DNA of 64,000 nt, taken from assembly GCF_033547095.1 (NCBI RefSeq), contig NZ_CP137852.1, forward strand, positions 248,001 to 312,000, in the 5' to 3' direction. Below, in pieces: positions 7,714 through 15,768 of this stretch (the stretch's first letter is position 1; the number at the start of each line of letters is the position of its first letter). Source of the stretch: Sediminicoccus rosea. Lineage in GTDB: Bacteria; Pseudomonadota; Alphaproteobacteria; Acetobacterales; Acetobacteraceae. The notes under the pieces were generated by a model. That model worked only from the letters and a program-made list of their open reading frames with translations. It did not search any database and was not told where the DNA came from. The translations under genes and the position numbers were made by a program.

Positions 7714-8343
7714 TCAGGGCTTCGGGAAGCGCGCCCCGGGGATCAGCTCGTAGGGCGCCTTCCAGCCCGGCATGGCGCGGAAGCGCGCGATCCAGCCGCT
7801 GATGTTGGGGAAGGCCGCCATGTCGAGCGGCCATTCCTCCTGCGGGAAATGCAGGTAGCCCTGCATCGAGATGTCGGCGATGCAGGGGGCATCGCCCAGC
7901 AGGAAGTTCCGCCCCTCCAGCTGCGCCTCCACCACGCGGAAGGCGTTTTCCGCCCGTGCGCGGAAGGCGGCCACCACGGCCGGGTCGGCGTTGGCGGTGA
8001 AGCTGTGCAGCCAGCGCCAGGTCGCGAGGTAGCTGGTGAATTTGTGGTTGTCGAAGAACAGCCAGCGCAGCTGCTCCTCCGCATCCGCCGCGGCGAAGCG
8101 GCCGAGTTCGCGCGAGAGATAGGTGAGGATCACGCCCGATTGCGTGCGGCTGCGCCCGGCATGCTCCAGCACCGGCACCTCGCCCATCACGCTGACGCGG
8201 GCGCGCCATTCGGGGGTGCGGGTCTCGCCGTGGTAGTAATCCACGGGGATGCCCTCCCACTCCGCACCGCAGAGCGCGAGCATGAGGGCGACCTTGTAGC
8301 AGCCACCGGACTCGGGGAAGCAGTGAAGCCGAAACGCCGCCAT
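7714..8343 (-). CDS. Glutathione S-transferase family protein
   Basis: 209-residue cytosolic GST. The N-terminal thioredoxin-like domain (1-80) includes LHCFPESGGCYKVALMLALCG, the PVLEHAGRSRTQSGVILTYL glutathione-binding region with the SGVI turn, and the C-terminal helical domain contains GDAPCIADISMQGYL. The catalytic position is a serine/cysteine-type rather than a clear tyrosine. Its start is back-to-back with the RluA gene on the other strand, and the coding ends overlap by about 20 bp there. It has no gap to the convergent SnoaL-like gene. Substrate unknown. Confidence 0.88.
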   Translation of the reverse strand: MAAFRLHCFPESGGCYKVALMLALCGAEWEGIPVDYYHGETRTPEWRARVSVMGEVPVLEHAGRSRTQSGVILTYLSRELGRFAAADAEEQLRWLFFDNHKFTSYLATWRWLHSFTANADPAVVAAFRARAENAFRVVEAQLEGRNFLLGDAPCIADISMQGYLHFPQEEWPLDMAAFPNISGWIARFRAMPGWKAPYELIPGARFPKP

Positions 8344-9030
8344 GCGGAACCTCCATCAACGCCCCTCGGGGCAGCGCCGCTCTCGGAGGAGATCCGAGCG
8401 CGTATCCTGCACCAGGATACGGAGGTGCTGATCCTCGACAAGCCGGCCGGGCTTGCCGTGCATCGCGGCCCGCGCGGCGGCGCCTCGCTGGAGGATTGGC
8501 TGCCGGCGCTGCGCCAGGGCAAGCGGCACCTGCCGCAACCGGCGCACCGGCTGGATGCGGATACGGCAGGCTGCCTGGCGCTGGGCCGCACCAAGCCCGC
8601 CATCGCCGCGCTGAACAGGCTCTTTGCCGAGGGCGCGGCGCGCAAGACCTATTGGGCGGTGCTCGTCGCCGCGCCGCCGGGCGACAGCGGCGTCTGCGAG
8701 GCGCCCTTGCTCAAGGTCAGCAGCGCGGCGGCGGGCTGGCGCATGATGGTGGATGCGGCGGGCCAGTCGGCGCGCACGGAATGGCGGGTGCTGGGGCGCG
8801 CGGGCGCGCTCACGGCGGTGGAACTCATGCCGCGCACCGGGCGCACGCACCAGCTGCGCGCGCACATGGCGCATCTGGGCTGCCCGATCCTGGGCGATGC
8901 GCGCTATGGCGGCGGCGCGGGGGCCATGCATCTGCTGGCGCGCGCATTGGTTCTGCCCGGCATCGCCGCGGTGCAGGCGCCGGTCCCGCCCCATATGCGG
9001 GAGGCGCTGGCGCGATGCGGAATCTCCTGA
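8323..9030 (+). CDS. RluA-family RNA pseudouridine synthase
   Basis: Converts uridine to pseudouridine in rRNA or tRNA. The catalytic motif HRLDADTAGCLALGRT carries the essential aspartate; ILDKPAGLAVHRGPRGG and MPRTGRTHQLRAHMAHLGCPILGDARYG are hallmark RluA blocks. No S4 domain is present. The start is uncertain: there is no in-frame ATG, and a GTG at 8323 (weak GGGGAAG upstream) is the best candidate, overlapping the divergent GST start by 21 bp. A palindrome GTATCCTG-cac-CAGGATAC lies inside the first codons (8402-8420). The product is about 235 residues, short for RluA but usual for the RluA-like subgroup. Confidence 0.82.
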   Translation: MKPKRRHAEPPSTPLGAAPLSEEIRARILHQDTEVLILDKPAGLAVHRGPRGGASLEDWLPALRQGKRHLPQPAHRLDADTAGCLALGRTKPAIAALNRLFAEGAARKTYWAVLVAAPPGDSGVCEAPLLKVSSAAAGWRMMVDAAGQSARTEWRVLGRAGALTAVELMPRTGRTHQLRAHMAHLGCPILGDARYGGGAGAMHLLARALVLPGIAAVQAPVPPHMREALARCGIS

Positions 9031-9386
9031 TCCTGCTCGCCACCGCGCCGCTGCTGATGGCGCAAGGCCTGCCCCGCCCCTATTGCGGTTATGGCGAGGG
9101 GCTGGCCGCGCTGCGCGAGGCGGCGCGCGAGGCGTCGCTGCCCGTCCCCGGCATCATGGAGGGCCGCGCGCGCGGCGAGGCGGTGGTGACCACGCTGGCC
9201 AGCGCCACGGCGACCTTCGCCGCCTGCGGCTGCCCGCGCCTCGCGGAACTCACGGGCGAGGCGCTGCGCGTGGCGCAGAGCGCGCCCTCGGAGGCGAGCA
9301 TCGCCCGCCTTTCCCAGGTCTTCAGCCAGGCGCGCTTCCGCATGCAGCTGGCGCGCGAGCATGCGGAGCGCGCGGGCTGCCGTTAG
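9015..9386 (+). CDS. Small secreted protein of unknown function
   Basis: 123-residue protein with a signal peptide (MRNLLILLATAPLLMAQG), then a mature part with Cys-Gly-Cys (ATFAACGCPRLAEL) near residue 75 and a terminal Cys-Arg. The ATG at 9015 overlaps the end of the pseudouridine synthase gene by 16 bp, so it is probably translated with it. The mature region is helical and alanine/arginine-rich. I recognise no family. Periplasmic location is inferred from the leader. Confidence 0.6.
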   Translation: MRNLLILLATAPLLMAQGLPRPYCGYGEGLAALREAAREASLPVPGIMEGRARGEAVVTTLASATATFAACGCPRLAELTGEALRVAQSAPSEASIARLSQVFSQARFRMQLAREHAERAGCR

Positions 9387-9436
9387 AGAAAGACGGGCCG
9401 GGCCGTGATCCGGCGCTGCGGTTCACGGTCCAGGCT

Positions 9437-9703
9437 TCAGCGCCAGCCGGACAGCTCCCGGCATTGGCGCGCGGCTTCGGGATTCGCCTGTTCCAGCGCG
9501 GCGAGCGTGGCCGCGCCGGCGTCATTGGCCTGGGCCACCATGCAGGTGCAGTACATCCCGCGCATCTCGGCCGAGGCGCCGCGGTTCGCGGTCGCGTCCA
9601 GGCATTGGCGGATCCAGCCCGCCGCATCCTGCAGCTGCGCGAAGCCGGGCGAGCCCCAGGCGAGCAGGGCGGTGAGCAGGGTGGCGATGAGGGGAAGGCG
9701 CAT
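9437..9703 (-). CDS. Small secreted YCTCM-motif protein (paralogue 1)
   Basis: 88-residue protein with a signal peptide (MRLPLIATLLTALLAWGSPGFAQ). The mature part holds GWIRQCLDATANRG, then YCTCMVAQAN and a terminal ARQCRELSGWR, giving four cysteines. The ATG at 9703 has GGAG seven bases upstream. The adjacent upstream gene encodes a lipoprotein with the same architecture, so these look like a tandem duplication. Spacing of the cysteines suggests two disulfides in the periplasm. No named family recognised. Confidence 0.65.
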   Translation of the reverse strand: MRLPLIATLLTALLAWGSPGFAQLQDAAGWIRQCLDATANRGASAEMRGMYCTCMVAQANDAGAATLAALEQANPEAARQCRELSGWR

Positions 9704-9726
9704 GCCGGATCTCCGAAGGGTGGGGC

Positions 9727-9990
9727 TCATGTCCAGCCGGCCTCGCGCCCGCATTCGCGGCGGGCGCGGGGGTTCGCCCGCTCCCATTGCGTGACGGAGC
9801 GCGTCTCATTGTTGCTCATCCGGTTCACCATGCAGGTGCAATAGGCGGTGACGACGCGGCGCGACTGGCCCTCATCGGCATTGTCGCGGATGCATTGTTG
9901 GATCCAGCGGCGATCATCGGCGCTGCTGCTGGTGGTCACGCAGCCGGCGGTGGCGAGCGCGACGAGAAGGAGGGGCAGGATGCGTGTCAT
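9727..9990 (-). CDS. Small YCTCM-motif lipoprotein (paralogue 2)
   Basis: 87-residue protein beginning MTRILPLLLVALATAGC, a lipoprotein signal with the lipobox ATAGC. The mature part has RWIQQCIRDNADEG, YCTCMVNRMSNNET and ERANPRARRECGREAGW, which align in order with the neighbouring secreted paralogue. Its start overlaps the upstream membrane-protein gene by 4 bp (9987-9990), showing an operon with that gene and pbpC. Role unknown; membrane-anchored in the periplasm by inference. Confidence 0.68.
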   Translation of the reverse strand: MTRILPLLLVALATAGCVTTSSSADDRRWIQQCIRDNADEGQSRRVVTAYCTCMVNRMSNNETRSVTQWERANPRARRECGREAGWT

Positions 9991-10376
9991 GGCGTGCGGA
10001 CCCAGCGGGGAATGAGGGCGAAGGCGAGATAGGCGAGCAGCGTAACCAGGCCTGGCGGCGTCGCGAAATCCGCGAGCCATTCGCGCAGGTTCCAGCCGCG
10101 AAGGGTGACGCCGGTGAAGAATTCCAGTGCCAGCAGGAACGAGAGCGCGGCGAAGCCCATTCGCAGCCGCGCGATACCGGGCGGCACGGCGCAGCGGCGC
10201 AGGATGCGCGGCGCGACCCAGGCGCAGAAGCCCAGCATCAGCGGCAATTCCACCAGCAGCGCCGCGACGCGGCCGATGCGCGGCACCAGCACGAATTCGC
10301 GCAGCGGGCCCAGGAGGAACCCCAGTCCGAAGGCGGCGAGGACATAGAGCAGCGCGGCTTTCAACTCCGCGCTCAT
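9987..10376 (-). CDS. Small inner-membrane protein, four helices
   Basis: 129-residue hydrophobic protein. Predicted membrane helices lie near residues 5-25, 33-55, 70-90 and 105-123 (for example LLYVLAAFGLGFLLGPL and LVTLLAYLAFALIP). Basic residues flank each helix. It overlaps pbpC by 4 bp upstream and the YCTCM lipoprotein by 4 bp downstream, so the three are translationally linked. I do not recognise the family; a helper role for envelope assembly is only a guess from context. Confidence 0.65.
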   Translation of the reverse strand: MSAELKAALLYVLAAFGLGFLLGPLREFVLVPRIGRVAALLVELPLMLGFCAWVAPRILRRCAVPPGIARLRMGFAALSFLLALEFFTGVTLRGWNLREWLADFATPPGLVTLLAYLAFALIPRWVRTP

Positions 10377-12325
10377 CGCACGCGCAGCTCCGTCCGCGCC
10401 GCCGCGCCATCGGCGTCCAGCACGGTGATCCGGTAGAAGCCGGGGCCGGGCGGCACCCAGCTCGCCTCGCGCCGCGCGGGGTCGGTCGAGAGCGGCGCGC
10501 CATCCACCAGGAAGGTCAGCGGGCGCTGGCCGCCGGCGGCGCGCAGCACCACGCGCCCAGCCTCGGGCAGGGTCGCGCGCGGTGGCGGGAAGAGGAGGCG
10601 CAGCGCGTCGGTGCTGGGTGCGAGGCCGGCGTTGAGCGGGCGCGGCGCGAAGCCCTGGCGCGGCGCGGGGGGCAGGCGCTCGAAGACCTGGCCGAGCAAG
10701 GGCAGCGCGAGGCGCGCGCCTGTGGCGTTCGGCATGGGTGTGCCATCGGGCCGGCCGACCCAGATGCCCACCACATGGCGCTGGTCCATGCCGATGGCCC
10801 AGGCATCGCGCCCGCCCCAGCTCGTGCCCGTCTTCCAGGCGATGCCGGCGGGCCCGCCGCCCGGGATGGGCTGCACCAGGATGGCGCTGGCCAGGTTCGC
10901 GGCGCGCCGCTCGATCAGTCCGGCACCGCCATCGCCGAGCCGCGCATAGAGCCCCACCAATTCGCGCAGCGTGATGCCGACGCCGCCGAGCGCCAGCGGC
11001 AGCGAGGGCTCGGCGCCCGGCGGCAGGCGCGGGACGGCGCCGCCCGCCTTCATCACGCTGGCCAGGCGCAGCGGCCCCACCTCGTTCAGCAGCGCGACGG
11101 CGGGCTGGTTCAGGCTTTGGCGCAGCGCATCGGCGATGCGCAGGCGGCCCTGGAAGGCGCGGTCGAAATTCTCCGGCGCGTAATCGCCGAAGCGGCGCGG
11201 CAGGTCCTCCATCAGCGTCTCGGGCGTCACCACGCCCGTCTCGAAGGCGAGCGCATAGACCAGCGGCTTGAGGGTGGAGCCGGGCGAGCGCACGGCGCGC
11301 GTCAGGTCCAGCGCGCCGGCGCGGGTGGGGTTCATCCAGTCGCCGCCCACCAGCGCGCGGGTTTCGCGCGTGCGGAGATCGGTGACGAGGATGGCGAGTG
11401 AGACGCGCTCGGGCAGGCGGGCCAGCGCCTCGCGCGCGATGGCCTCGGTGGCGCGTTGCAGGTCGAGGTCCAGCGTCGTCGCGGTGACGCGCGCGGGTGA
11501 TGTCGTCGCGGTGACGCGCGCGGGTGATGTCGTCGCGGTGACGCGCGCGGGTGAAGTGGTGGCGCCGTCACGCGCGAAGTGGGGCGCGTGGCGCGGCAGG
11601 GGCAGGCGGCGGGTGGGCACCTCGCCGGCCAGGCTGATCTCGGCCGCGCTTGCGATGTCGGGCGCGCGCGCCAGCAGCACGGCGTCGCGGGCGCGGCGGG
11701 CGGCCTCGGGGTGGCGGTCGGGGCGCAGCGCCTCGGGCCGGCGGGCCAGGGCGACGAGGAGCGCGGCCTCGCTCGCATCCAGCGCTTGGGCGGGGCGGCC
11801 GAACCAGGCCAGCGCGCCCGCGCGCATCCCCTCCAGATTGCCGCCCTGCGGAGCGAGGGTGAGCCAGATCTCCAGCACGCCGGCCTTGCCGTGGCGCCAT
11901 TCGAGCTGCAGCGCGCGCGCGATCTCGATGACCTTGCTGCGGAGGTTGCGCGGGCGCGGCTCCAGCAGGCGGGCCGCCTGCATGGAGATGGTGGAGCCGC
12001 CAGAGACGACGCGCCCCGCCCGCACCCATTGGGCGGCGGCGCGGGCCAGCGCCAGCGGGTCCACCCCGGGATGCGCGTGGAAGCGCCGGTCCTCGGCGGC
12101 GATGAGCAGGGCCAGGAGATGCGGCGGCACATCGTCCGGCCGGGTGCGCAGCCGCCAGACGCCGCCGGCCGCCGGCCAGACGGAGAGGGTGCGGCCATCG
12201 CGGGCCGTCACCTCGCGCGCGGCATTCTCGAAGCGGGCCATGGGCGGCGGGAAGGCGCGGTCGAGCGCCCAGGCGAGGGCGGGCAGCAACAGAACAAGCA
12301 GGATCGGAAGGGCCAACCTTGGCAT
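10373..12325 (-). CDS. pbpC: Penicillin-binding protein 1C (bifunctional transglycosylase/transpeptidase)
   Basis: Class A PBP of 650 residues that polymerises and crosslinks peptidoglycan, anchored by an N-terminal helix (4-21). GT51 domain: catalytic Glu78 in AAEDRRFHAHPGVDP and GGSTISMQAARLL (109-121). Transpeptidase: SxxK at Ser350 (SPGSTLKP), SLN at 404-406, KTGTS at 498-502. A short BiPBP_C domain closes the protein. Between the domains is a threefold 9-residue repeat ATTSPARVT (255-281), from a 27-bp tandem repeat. PBP1C genes usually follow an alpha-2-macroglobulin gene; none is seen here. Downstream small envelope genes overlap it by 4 bp. Start ATG 12325 gives the membrane anchor directly. 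Confidence 0.93.
   Translation of the reverse strand: MPRLALPILLVLLLPALAWALDRAFPPPMARFENAAREVTARDGRTLSVWPAAGGVWRLRTRPDDVPPHLLALLIAAEDRRFHAHPGVDPLALARAAAQWVRAGRVVSGGSTISMQAARLLEPRPRNLRSKVIEIARALQLEWRHGKAGVLEIWLTLAPQGGNLEGMRAGALAWFGRPAQALDASEAALLVALARRPEALRPDRHPEAARRARDAVLLARAPDIASAAEISLAGEVPTRRLPLPRHAPHFARDGATTSPARVTATTSPARVTATTSPARVTATTLDLDLQRATEAIAREALARLPERVSLAILVTDLRTRETRALVGGDWMNPTRAGALDLTRAVRSPGSTLKPLVYALAFETGVVTPETLMEDLPRRFGDYAPENFDRAFQGRLRIADALRQSLNQPAVALLNEVGPLRLASVMKAGGAVPRLPPGAEPSLPLALGGVGITLRELVGLYARLGDGGAGLIERRAANLASAILVQPIPGGGPAGIAWKTGTSWGGRDAWAIGMDQRHVVGIWVGRPDGTPMPNATGARLALPLLGQVFERLPPAPRQGFAPRPLNAGLAPSTDALRLLFPPPRATLPEAGRVVLRAAGGQRPLTFLVDGAPLSTDPARREASWVPPGPGFYRITVLDADGAAARTELRVR
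11475..11555 (+). repeat. Three tandem copies of a 27-bp unit inside pbpC
   Basis: Units at 11475-11501, 11502-11528 and 11529-11555; the third differs from the others only at its last base. The length is a multiple of three, so the pbpC frame is kept and codes three ATTSPARVT units in the linker between the two catalytic domains. Confidence 0.95.
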
Positions 12326-12455
12326 GCGCCGATGATGCCCCGGCGTGGGCCGCTTGTCGCGGCCGATCAGGCCGCGCCGAATGGCACGAGGGTTTCGCCC
12401 GGTTGTGCAGGGCGCAGGAGCGCTCCAGACTGCCGCGGTCGAGGGGAAACGATGC

Positions 12456-12720
12456 ATGCGCCACGCCATCCGGGCCCTGATGCTCGTGCCGGGCCTCGCT
12501 CCGCAGCCCTCCTCGGCGCAGGAGATCCACTGTGCCGGCGGTGAGGCCGTTCTTGCCCGTGTTACGGATGGTGGTGGTCCGGGCCGATGGGTTCGTCATC
12601 GGCCATCCCTTCGGCCATGGTACGAACGCCCACGTCAACGAGCACACGGTCGCCTTCGTCTACGACCATCAGGCCGGCGCGGGGCCGACTGTGCGGCTGG
12701 CCAATTGCCGGCCGTTGTGA
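12456..12720 (+). pseudogene. Possible small secreted-protein gene broken by a frameshift
   Basis: One frame from ATG 12456 codes a leader-like start (MRHAIRALMLVPGL ending PSSAQ) and keeps G/C third positions only to about 12530. A second frame, open from a GTG at 12532 to the stop at 12718-12720, then shows the coding-like composition and ends VRADGFVIGHPFGHG ... VRLANCRPL. The switch suggests one ancestral gene with a 1-base shift near 12530-12560. The alternatives are a real 62-codon gene from 12532 or no gene at all. It lies between the divergent pbpC start and the cyclase gene's 3' end. Confidence 0.35.
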
Positions 12721-12754
12721 TGGCGGGCGGCGAGGCCGCCCGCCAGGCCAGGAC

Positions 12755-13744
12755 CTAGAACAACGCCGCGGGCGAGACGGTGCTGCCCGAGAAGCCCTGG
12801 GCGCGCAGCGGCTGCATCATGAAGCAGAACTCGTTCTTCCCCGAGGCGACGATCTCGGCGAGGTTCATGTTCTCCAGCAGGTGCACGCCATTCACCACCA
12901 GCGCGATCTGGTGCACGGGCAGGGAGGCGTTGGGCATGGTCTTGGACGGCGCCACCTCGACCGGCCAGTTGTCGGCGCCGAGCAGCATGGGGTTCTTCGC
13001 GATCAGCCATTCCGCCGCCGCCACGCCGATGCCCGGACAGCCGGCCACATAGCGCGCATTCTCGCGGCCCCAGAGATGGCCCCAGCCGGTGTTGATGATC
13101 ATCGCGTCGCCCTCGCGCAGCTCCACGCGCTGGCGGTTCAGCGCCTGTTCGAGATCGGCGACGGTGATCTCATAGGTGTCGGGCAGGGTCTGCACGCCCT
13201 TGGCGCCGGCCACGTCGATCAGCACGCCGCGCGTCATGATGGTGCCGACCGTCTCGATGCCCATCTGGGTGAAGCCGGTGCGGGACATGATGGAGGGCAG
13301 GTCCACGCAGTTGTAGACCTCGTTGCCGATGGTCTGGTGCGGGAAGCCGTCGAACTGCGTGCCGACCTGGCCGATCTCGCTGATCACGACCTCCTCGTTG
13401 GAGCCGCGGCGATTGGCCTGCGGGTTCATGAAGACCTGCTTCTGGTGCACGTCGAAGCGGCGCGTGCCAAAGAAAGGCATGTTCTGCGCCAGCACATGGC
13501 CCATCTCGATCTTGCGCCCCTCGCGGATCATCGAGGCGGCGTTGCGGATGCGATCGGGCGTCAGCAGGTTCATCGAGCCGCGCCGGTCATTCGGCCCCCA
13601 GCGGGAGGGGCAGCGCTGCGCCGAGGCGGGGGGCGACCAGCCTGGCCCGGCCCCTTGCGCGCCGGCCGGCGTGGCCTGGAGGCCGAGATGGGCGGAACCG
13701 CAGGCGAAGCACGCGAAGAGCGCGCGGCGTGAGAAGGCCTTCAT
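12755..13744 (-). CDS. Secreted cyclase-family hydrolase (kynurenine formamidase-like)
   Basis: 329 residues, cyclase (PF04199-type) family, metal-dependent amidohydrolases. The leader MKAFSRRALFACFACG carries SRR-x-L-F, compatible with Tat export. The family's metal site HxGTHxDxPxH appears as EIGQVGTQFDGFPHQ, with glutamine in place of the usual histidine, a variant I recall from related proteins. GDAMIINTGWGHLWG and ENMNLAEIVASGKNEFCF complete the fold. The ATG at 13744 has GGAGG nine bases upstream. It is monocistronic, with an AT-rich promoter region at 13745-13830. Substrate unknown. Confidence 0.85.
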   Translation of the reverse strand: MKAFSRRALFACFACGSAHLGLQATPAGAQGAGPGWSPPASAQRCPSRWGPNDRRGSMNLLTPDRIRNAASMIREGRKIEMGHVLAQNMPFFGTRRFDVHQKQVFMNPQANRRGSNEEVVISEIGQVGTQFDGFPHQTIGNEVYNCVDLPSIMSRTGFTQMGIETVGTIMTRGVLIDVAGAKGVQTLPDTYEITVADLEQALNRQRVELREGDAMIINTGWGHLWGRENARYVAGCPGIGVAAAEWLIAKNPMLLGADNWPVEVAPSKTMPNASLPVHQIALVVNGVHLLENMNLAEIVASGKNEFCFMMQPLRAQGFSGSTVSPAALF

Positions 13745-13831
13745 GGGCCGTTTCCTCCGTGATGTTATATCATCGCTATACGATTGAAATCGCACGCAAA
13801 ATGGTAACACCACGAAGGTGGCCGGGGCCTA

Positions 13832-13863
13832 GATGAAACGCCCGAGATGAACAGGGTTTCATC
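13832..13863 (-). terminator. Stem-loop after the CBS-BON gene
   Basis: GATGAAAC (13832-13839) pairs with GTTTCATC (13856-13863), extended by CC-GG inside. It lies 12 bp past the stop of the minus-strand CBS-BON gene and before the cyclase promoter. No long U-run follows. Confidence 0.45.
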
Positions 13864-13875
13864 CGGGCCGCGGGA

Positions 13876-14574
13876 TCAGACCCCGGCGAAGAGGTAGTTC
13901 GGCATGGGCTGCGTCTCGTCCTTCACGCCCTTCACGCCGGGAATCGCCTCGGCCAGCACGCGCAGGCCGCGGCGCACCCCCTCGTCGCGCATGAAGCCGT
14001 GGAAGGTGACCACACCCTCCTGCACATCCACCAGCGTGTAGAAGCTGTCGGCCCAGGGCTGCTTGCGCATGGCGGCGATGACGGCGCTGCGCAGGCGGCC
14101 GTCGCTGAACTCGCCCTCCTCCGGCATGGGCGCCACCAGGGCGCGCAGCAGGTCGGCGCGGCTGACGATGCCGCGCAGGCGCCCATCGGTGACGACGAAG
14201 ACGCGGCGGATGTTCCGCTCCTCCATCAGATGGGCGATGTGGGCGGCGGTATCGCCCTCGCTCACCGTGAGGACCGTTTCGGTCATGATGTCCTGGGCGC
14301 GGACGCCGTGGGTCTTGGCGAAGCGCTCGGCCTCGGCTGCCGGGTCCACGAAGAGGCTGGCGAACCAGCCGGGCTTCGCATCCTCCTGGCCGGCCAGGCG
14401 GCGGATCAGATCGGCTTCCGTCACCACGCCCAGCACCTCGCCCGCCGGGCCCAGCACGGGCACGGCGCTGATGCCGCGCTCGGAGAGCAGCCGCGCCACG
14501 GCGAGGACGGGCGTCTCGGGCGGCACGGAGACGACGTCGGGGGTCATCAGGTCTCGGGCGGTCAACTGGGTCAT
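13876..14574 (-). CDS. CBS domain pair plus BON domain protein
   Basis: 232-residue cytosolic regulator-type protein. CBS repeat 1 (about 5-60) begins ARDLMTPDVVSVPPETPV, with a VVTEADLIRRLAG end; CBS repeat 2 (about 90-150) begins AQDIMTETVLTVSEGDTA, with GIVSRADLLRALV. A BON domain follows (about 165-225, VVTFHGFMRDEGVRRGLRVLAE). The CBS pair is expected to bind an adenosine nucleotide. The ATG at 14574 has GGAGG upstream at 7 bases. It is divergent from the TAXI binding protein gene. Partner and target are unknown. Confidence 0.9.
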   Translation of the reverse strand: MTQLTARDLMTPDVVSVPPETPVLAVARLLSERGISAVPVLGPAGEVLGVVTEADLIRRLAGQEDAKPGWFASLFVDPAAEAERFAKTHGVRAQDIMTETVLTVSEGDTAAHIAHLMEERNIRRVFVVTDGRLRGIVSRADLLRALVAPMPEEGEFSDGRLRSAVIAAMRKQPWADSFYTLVDVQEGVVTFHGFMRDEGVRRGLRVLAEAIPGVKGVKDETQPMPNYLFAGV

Positions 14575-14705
14575 GGGGTGTCCTCCTGGCGATGCAGGAT
14601 GGCAGCGCGAACCCGGCTTTTGCATTGAGGCAGCGCAACCCCTTTGCCTTTGGGCGCGGTTCCCCCTATTGGCGCGTCCAGAAAACAACGCCGGAGGACC
14701 ATCTC

Positions 14706-15695
14706 ATGATCCAGCTTTCCCGCCGCACCGCCCTGGGTGCCGGCCTTGGCCTTCTGGCCGCGCCGCAGCTGGCCCCCCACCAGGCCCAGGCCCAGGCCGC
14801 GCAGCAGATCGCCATCGCCACCGGCACCACCGGCGGCGTCTATTACCCGCTGGGCGGCGCGCTCGCGAACTACCTGACGCGCGGCATCCCGGGCGTCTCC
14901 GCCACGGCCGAGGTGACGGCCGGCTCCACCGCCAATTTCCAGCTGCTCGGCGCCTCGCGCGCGCAGCTCGTCTTCGGCCAGGTGGATGCGGCGGTGGACA
15001 GCGTGCGCGGCGCCGGCCCCTTCCGGGGCCGGGTGGTGCCCACGCGCGCCATCGCCGTGCTCTACACCAACCGCATGCAGGTGGTGACGACGGCCGACCG
15101 CAACATCCGCACCATGGCCGACCTGCGCGGCAAGCGCATCTCGACCGGTGCACCCGCCTCGGCCACCGAGCTCTTCGCGCTGCGCCTGATCGCCGCCGCC
15201 GGCCTCGACATCAACCGCGACTTCCGCGGCCGTGAGCGCCTCTCCCCGGCCGAGAGCACCAACGCCATCCGCGACGGCAAGATCGACGCCTATTTCTTCG
15301 TCTCGGGCGTGCCGACCTCGGCCATCACCGACCTCGCGGCCACGCCGGGCACGCAGCTGGTCCTGATCGACCATGCCGATGCGCTGGAGCCGATCGTGCG
15401 TGAGCATGGCCCGGTCTATTTCGCCGAGACCATCGCGGCCGGCACCTATCCCGGCCAGAACACGCCGAACCACCAGCTCTCCGTCGCCAATATCCTGGCG
15501 GTGCGCGAGGACACGGCGCCGGCGCTGGTCACGCAGATGCTGACCATCCTCTGGCAGAACCGCGAGGACTGGGCGCGGGTGCATTCCGCGGCGCGCGATT
15601 TCACGCTCGCGCAGCAGAAGACGGCGGCGGCGGGCGTGCCCTGGCACCCGGCGGCCGAGGCCTTCTGGCGCGCGGCCGGCGCCACGCTGGGCTGA
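14706..15695 (+). CDS. TAXI-family TRAP transporter solute-binding protein
   Basis: 329-residue periplasmic receptor for a TRAP transporter. The leader MIQLSRRTALGAGLGLLAAP contains a twin-arginine motif, and the mature protein starts near QAAQQIAIATGTTGGVYYPLGG, the TAXI signature. Further landmarks are TAGSTANFQLL, LRGKRISTGAPASATEL and AYFFVSGVPTSAI. The ATG at 14706 has GGAGG eight bases upstream. The fused permease follows after a strong stem-loop, an arrangement that gives more receptor than permease. Ligand cannot be read from sequence; TAXI receptors commonly take glutamate or other small organic acids. Confidence 0.92.
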   Translation: MIQLSRRTALGAGLGLLAAPQLAPHQAQAQAAQQIAIATGTTGGVYYPLGGALANYLTRGIPGVSATAEVTAGSTANFQLLGASRAQLVFGQVDAAVDSVRGAGPFRGRVVPTRAIAVLYTNRMQVVTTADRNIRTMADLRGKRISTGAPASATELFALRLIAAAGLDINRDFRGRERLSPAESTNAIRDGKIDAYFFVSGVPTSAITDLAATPGTQLVLIDHADALEPIVREHGPVYFAETIAAGTYPGQNTPNHQLSVANILAVREDTAPALVTQMLTILWQNREDWARVHSAARDFTLAQQKTAAAGVPWHPAAEAFWRAAGATLG

Positions 15696-15718
15696 GCCCG
15701 GAATTCTGTTCCGCATCG

Positions 15719-15751
15719 CGGCCGGGTGGCACCACCCGGCCGTTTCTCTTT
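15719..15751 (+). terminator. Intrinsic terminator/attenuator inside the TRAP operon
   Basis: CGGCCGGGT pairs exactly with ACCCGGCCG (15719-15727 and 15734-15742) around a GGCACC loop, followed by TTTCTCTTT. It sits between the binding-protein stop (15695) and the permease ATG (15769), so part of the transcripts should end here. Confidence 0.75.
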
Positions 15752-15768
15752 CCACCTGAGTATCCGCC

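Noticed and set aside
8402-8420. Palindrome GTATCCTG-cac-CAGGATAC as an operator
   Set aside because: It lies inside the start of the RluA coding sequence, encodes the conserved ILHQDT stretch, and has no second copy.
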